In this document: piece after piece, positions 63,249 to 64,000 of the stretch
Numbering within the stretch: the first letter of the stretch is position 1
How the letters are laid out: each line of letters opens with the position of its first letter
From: Lishizhenia sp965656535
GTDB lineage: Bacteria > Bacteroidota > Bacteroidia > Flavobacteriales_D > Crocinitomicaceae
DNA: 64,000 nt
NCBI GenBank assembly: GCA_965656535.1
Contig: CBFHKX010000002.1
Location: forward strand, 248,001 to 312,000
Direction of reading: 5' to 3'
Notes under the pieces: generated by a model
Seen by the model: only the letters and a program-made list of their open reading frames with translations
What the model was told of the DNA's origin: nothing
Databases searched by the model: none
Made by a program: the position numbers and the translations under genes

Positions 63249-64000
63249 ATGTTAAAAAAAACAAAGACAATGCGCTTATTTATCTTTTTTTTATTGAGTT
63301 CGTATACGCTCTTAGGTCAAGCCACAGATATAATTGCACCTGGAATTAAGAAAATTGTAATTGATCCTGGACACGGAGGCCATGATCCTGGCTGTCATGG
63401 AGCACATTCTCAAGAAAAGCATGTAGCGTTGGCCGTAGGATTAAAATTAGGAGAATATATACAGCAAAAATATCCAGAAATTGAAGTTATTTATACACGC
63501 GATAAAGATGTTTTTGTAACGTTGGATGAGCGCGCGAAAATTGCCAATCGAAATAATGCTGATCTTTTTATTTGTATACACGCAAATGCAGCAGGTGCCA
63601 AAGCACATGGCGCAGAAACCTATGTTTTAGGTTTACACAGAACAGAATCCCAACAAAAAATTGCTGAAAGAGAAAATAGCGCGATTTTATTAGAAGAAAA
63701 TAGCGAAGAGAAATATAAAGATTTTGATATGTCGCCAGACGCCATAATTGCCAGACAATTGCAGTTGAGTTTTTATCTTGATCAATCTATCAATTTTGCA
63801 TCTAAAATTCAACATCATTTTAAACGATTGGGTAGAGTGGATAGGGGAGTTAGACAAGCAGGATTTCTGGTGCTTTATAAAACTACTATGCCCAGTGTTT
63901 TAATTGAAACAGGATTTTTAACCAATCGTGAAGAAGAAAACTTTTTAAGTAAACCTGCCAACCAACAATTAATGGCAAATTGCATTTTCAAAGCTTTTCA
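63249..64000 (+). CDS. N-acetylmuramoyl-L-alanine amidase, cut by the window end
   Basis: An open frame of 250 codons from the ATG at 63249 with no stop before 64000. A signal peptide ends LLGQ. The Amidase_3 fold is clear: KIVIDPGHGGHDPG with zinc-binding His and Glu sites, ICIHANAAGAKAHGAETYVLG, and SVLIETGFLTNREEE near the end. Such enzymes cut the bond between N-acetylmuramic acid and L-alanine, releasing peptides during division. The 3-prime end is missing, so any C-terminal domain cannot be judged. A second ATG at 63270 is also possible. Confidence 0.93.
   Translation, partial: MLKKTKTMRLFIFFLLSSYTLLGQATDIIAPGIKKIVIDPGHGGHDPGCHGAHSQEKHVALAVGLKLGEYIQQKYPEIEVIYTRDKDVFVTLDERAKIANRNNADLFICIHANAAGAKAHGAETYVLGLHRTESQQKIAERENSAILLEENSEEKYKDFDMSPDAIIARQLQLSFYLDQSINFASKIQHHFKRLGRVDRGVRQAGFLVLYKTTMPSVLIETGFLTNREEENFLSKPANQQLMANCIFKAF

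Noticed and set aside
1..64000. tRNA, rRNA and CRISPR arrays
   Set aside because: I looked for the GGTTCGAATCC-type T-loop, conserved rRNA stretches and regularly spaced repeats and saw none; a tRNAscan-SE and a CRISPR finder run would be decisive.

Overview
The window is AT-rich (roughly one third G+C by eye) and densely coded on both strands. It is ordinary chromosome from a member of the Bacteroidota, most likely a marine-type Flavobacteriales. The evidence is cargo proteins with type IX secretion (T9SS) type A and type B sorting domains, many lipoproteins with an LxxC-like lipobox, the Bacteroidota -7 promoter motif TAnnTTTG upstream of many genes, weak Shine-Dalgarno sequences, DUF1573 and DUF4836 proteins, an LptD-type outer-membrane protein, menaquinone genes and a serine-palmitoyltransferase-like enzyme. 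I saw no tRNA, rRNA, CRISPR array, prophage or complete insertion sequence.

Layout. 1-2.4 kb: a small accessory patch with a redoxin-like lipoprotein, two short secreted proteins ending in T9SS-like tails, a palindromic repeat cluster and a 160-bp MITE-like snap-back element. 2.4-6 kb: DEAD-box RNA helicase, TetR regulator and DASS-family anion transporter. 6-9.6 kb: a secreted M16 protease pair, one member active and one lacking the zinc motif. 9.7-16.8 kb: an NTF2-like secreted protein, then a translationally coupled pair of T9SS cargo proteins, a vanadium-haloperoxidase/PAP2-type enzyme and an FG-GAP/UnbV protein. 16.9-24.4 kb: housekeeping enzymes (MazG-like, NUDIX, RarA, LpxL-like acyltransferase, S4 protein, MeaB, DapD) around a large lipoprotein. 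24.5-33 kb: RuvX, peptide deformylase, two DUF1573 proteins, a minus-strand run queE-OmpA-UbiA-Maf, a Kir channel and a CBS protein. 33-44 kb: a three-gene unit encoding a 1023-residue ABC transporter fusion with two exported proteins, then HemB, a serine hydrolase, an LRR lipoprotein, a CPBP protease and an MscS channel. 44-56 kb: beta-barrel protein, nitroreductase, serine-palmitoyltransferase-like enzyme, MurB, menaquinone genes, TrhO, Lgt, an NPD-family flavoenzyme and a second, non-exported M16 pair. 56-64 kb: a giant type B T9SS adhesin-like protein, SRPBCC protein, YqgE, LptD and the start of an N-acetylmuramoyl-L-alanine amidase cut by the window end.

Much of the window serves the cell envelope: Lgt makes the at least eight lipoproteins seen here, LptD and the LpxL-like enzyme build the outer membrane, MurB, DapD and the amidase handle peptidoglycan, and at least three clear T9SS cargoes go to the surface. 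No T9SS machinery gene lies here.

The least explained items are the haloperoxidase/UnbV cargo operon, the TerB-like/FHA-like/ABCG fusion with its two exported companions, the doubled M16 pairs, and the snap-back element next to the palindromic repeats. I found no clearly new defence or mobile system, and most of the window is core genome.
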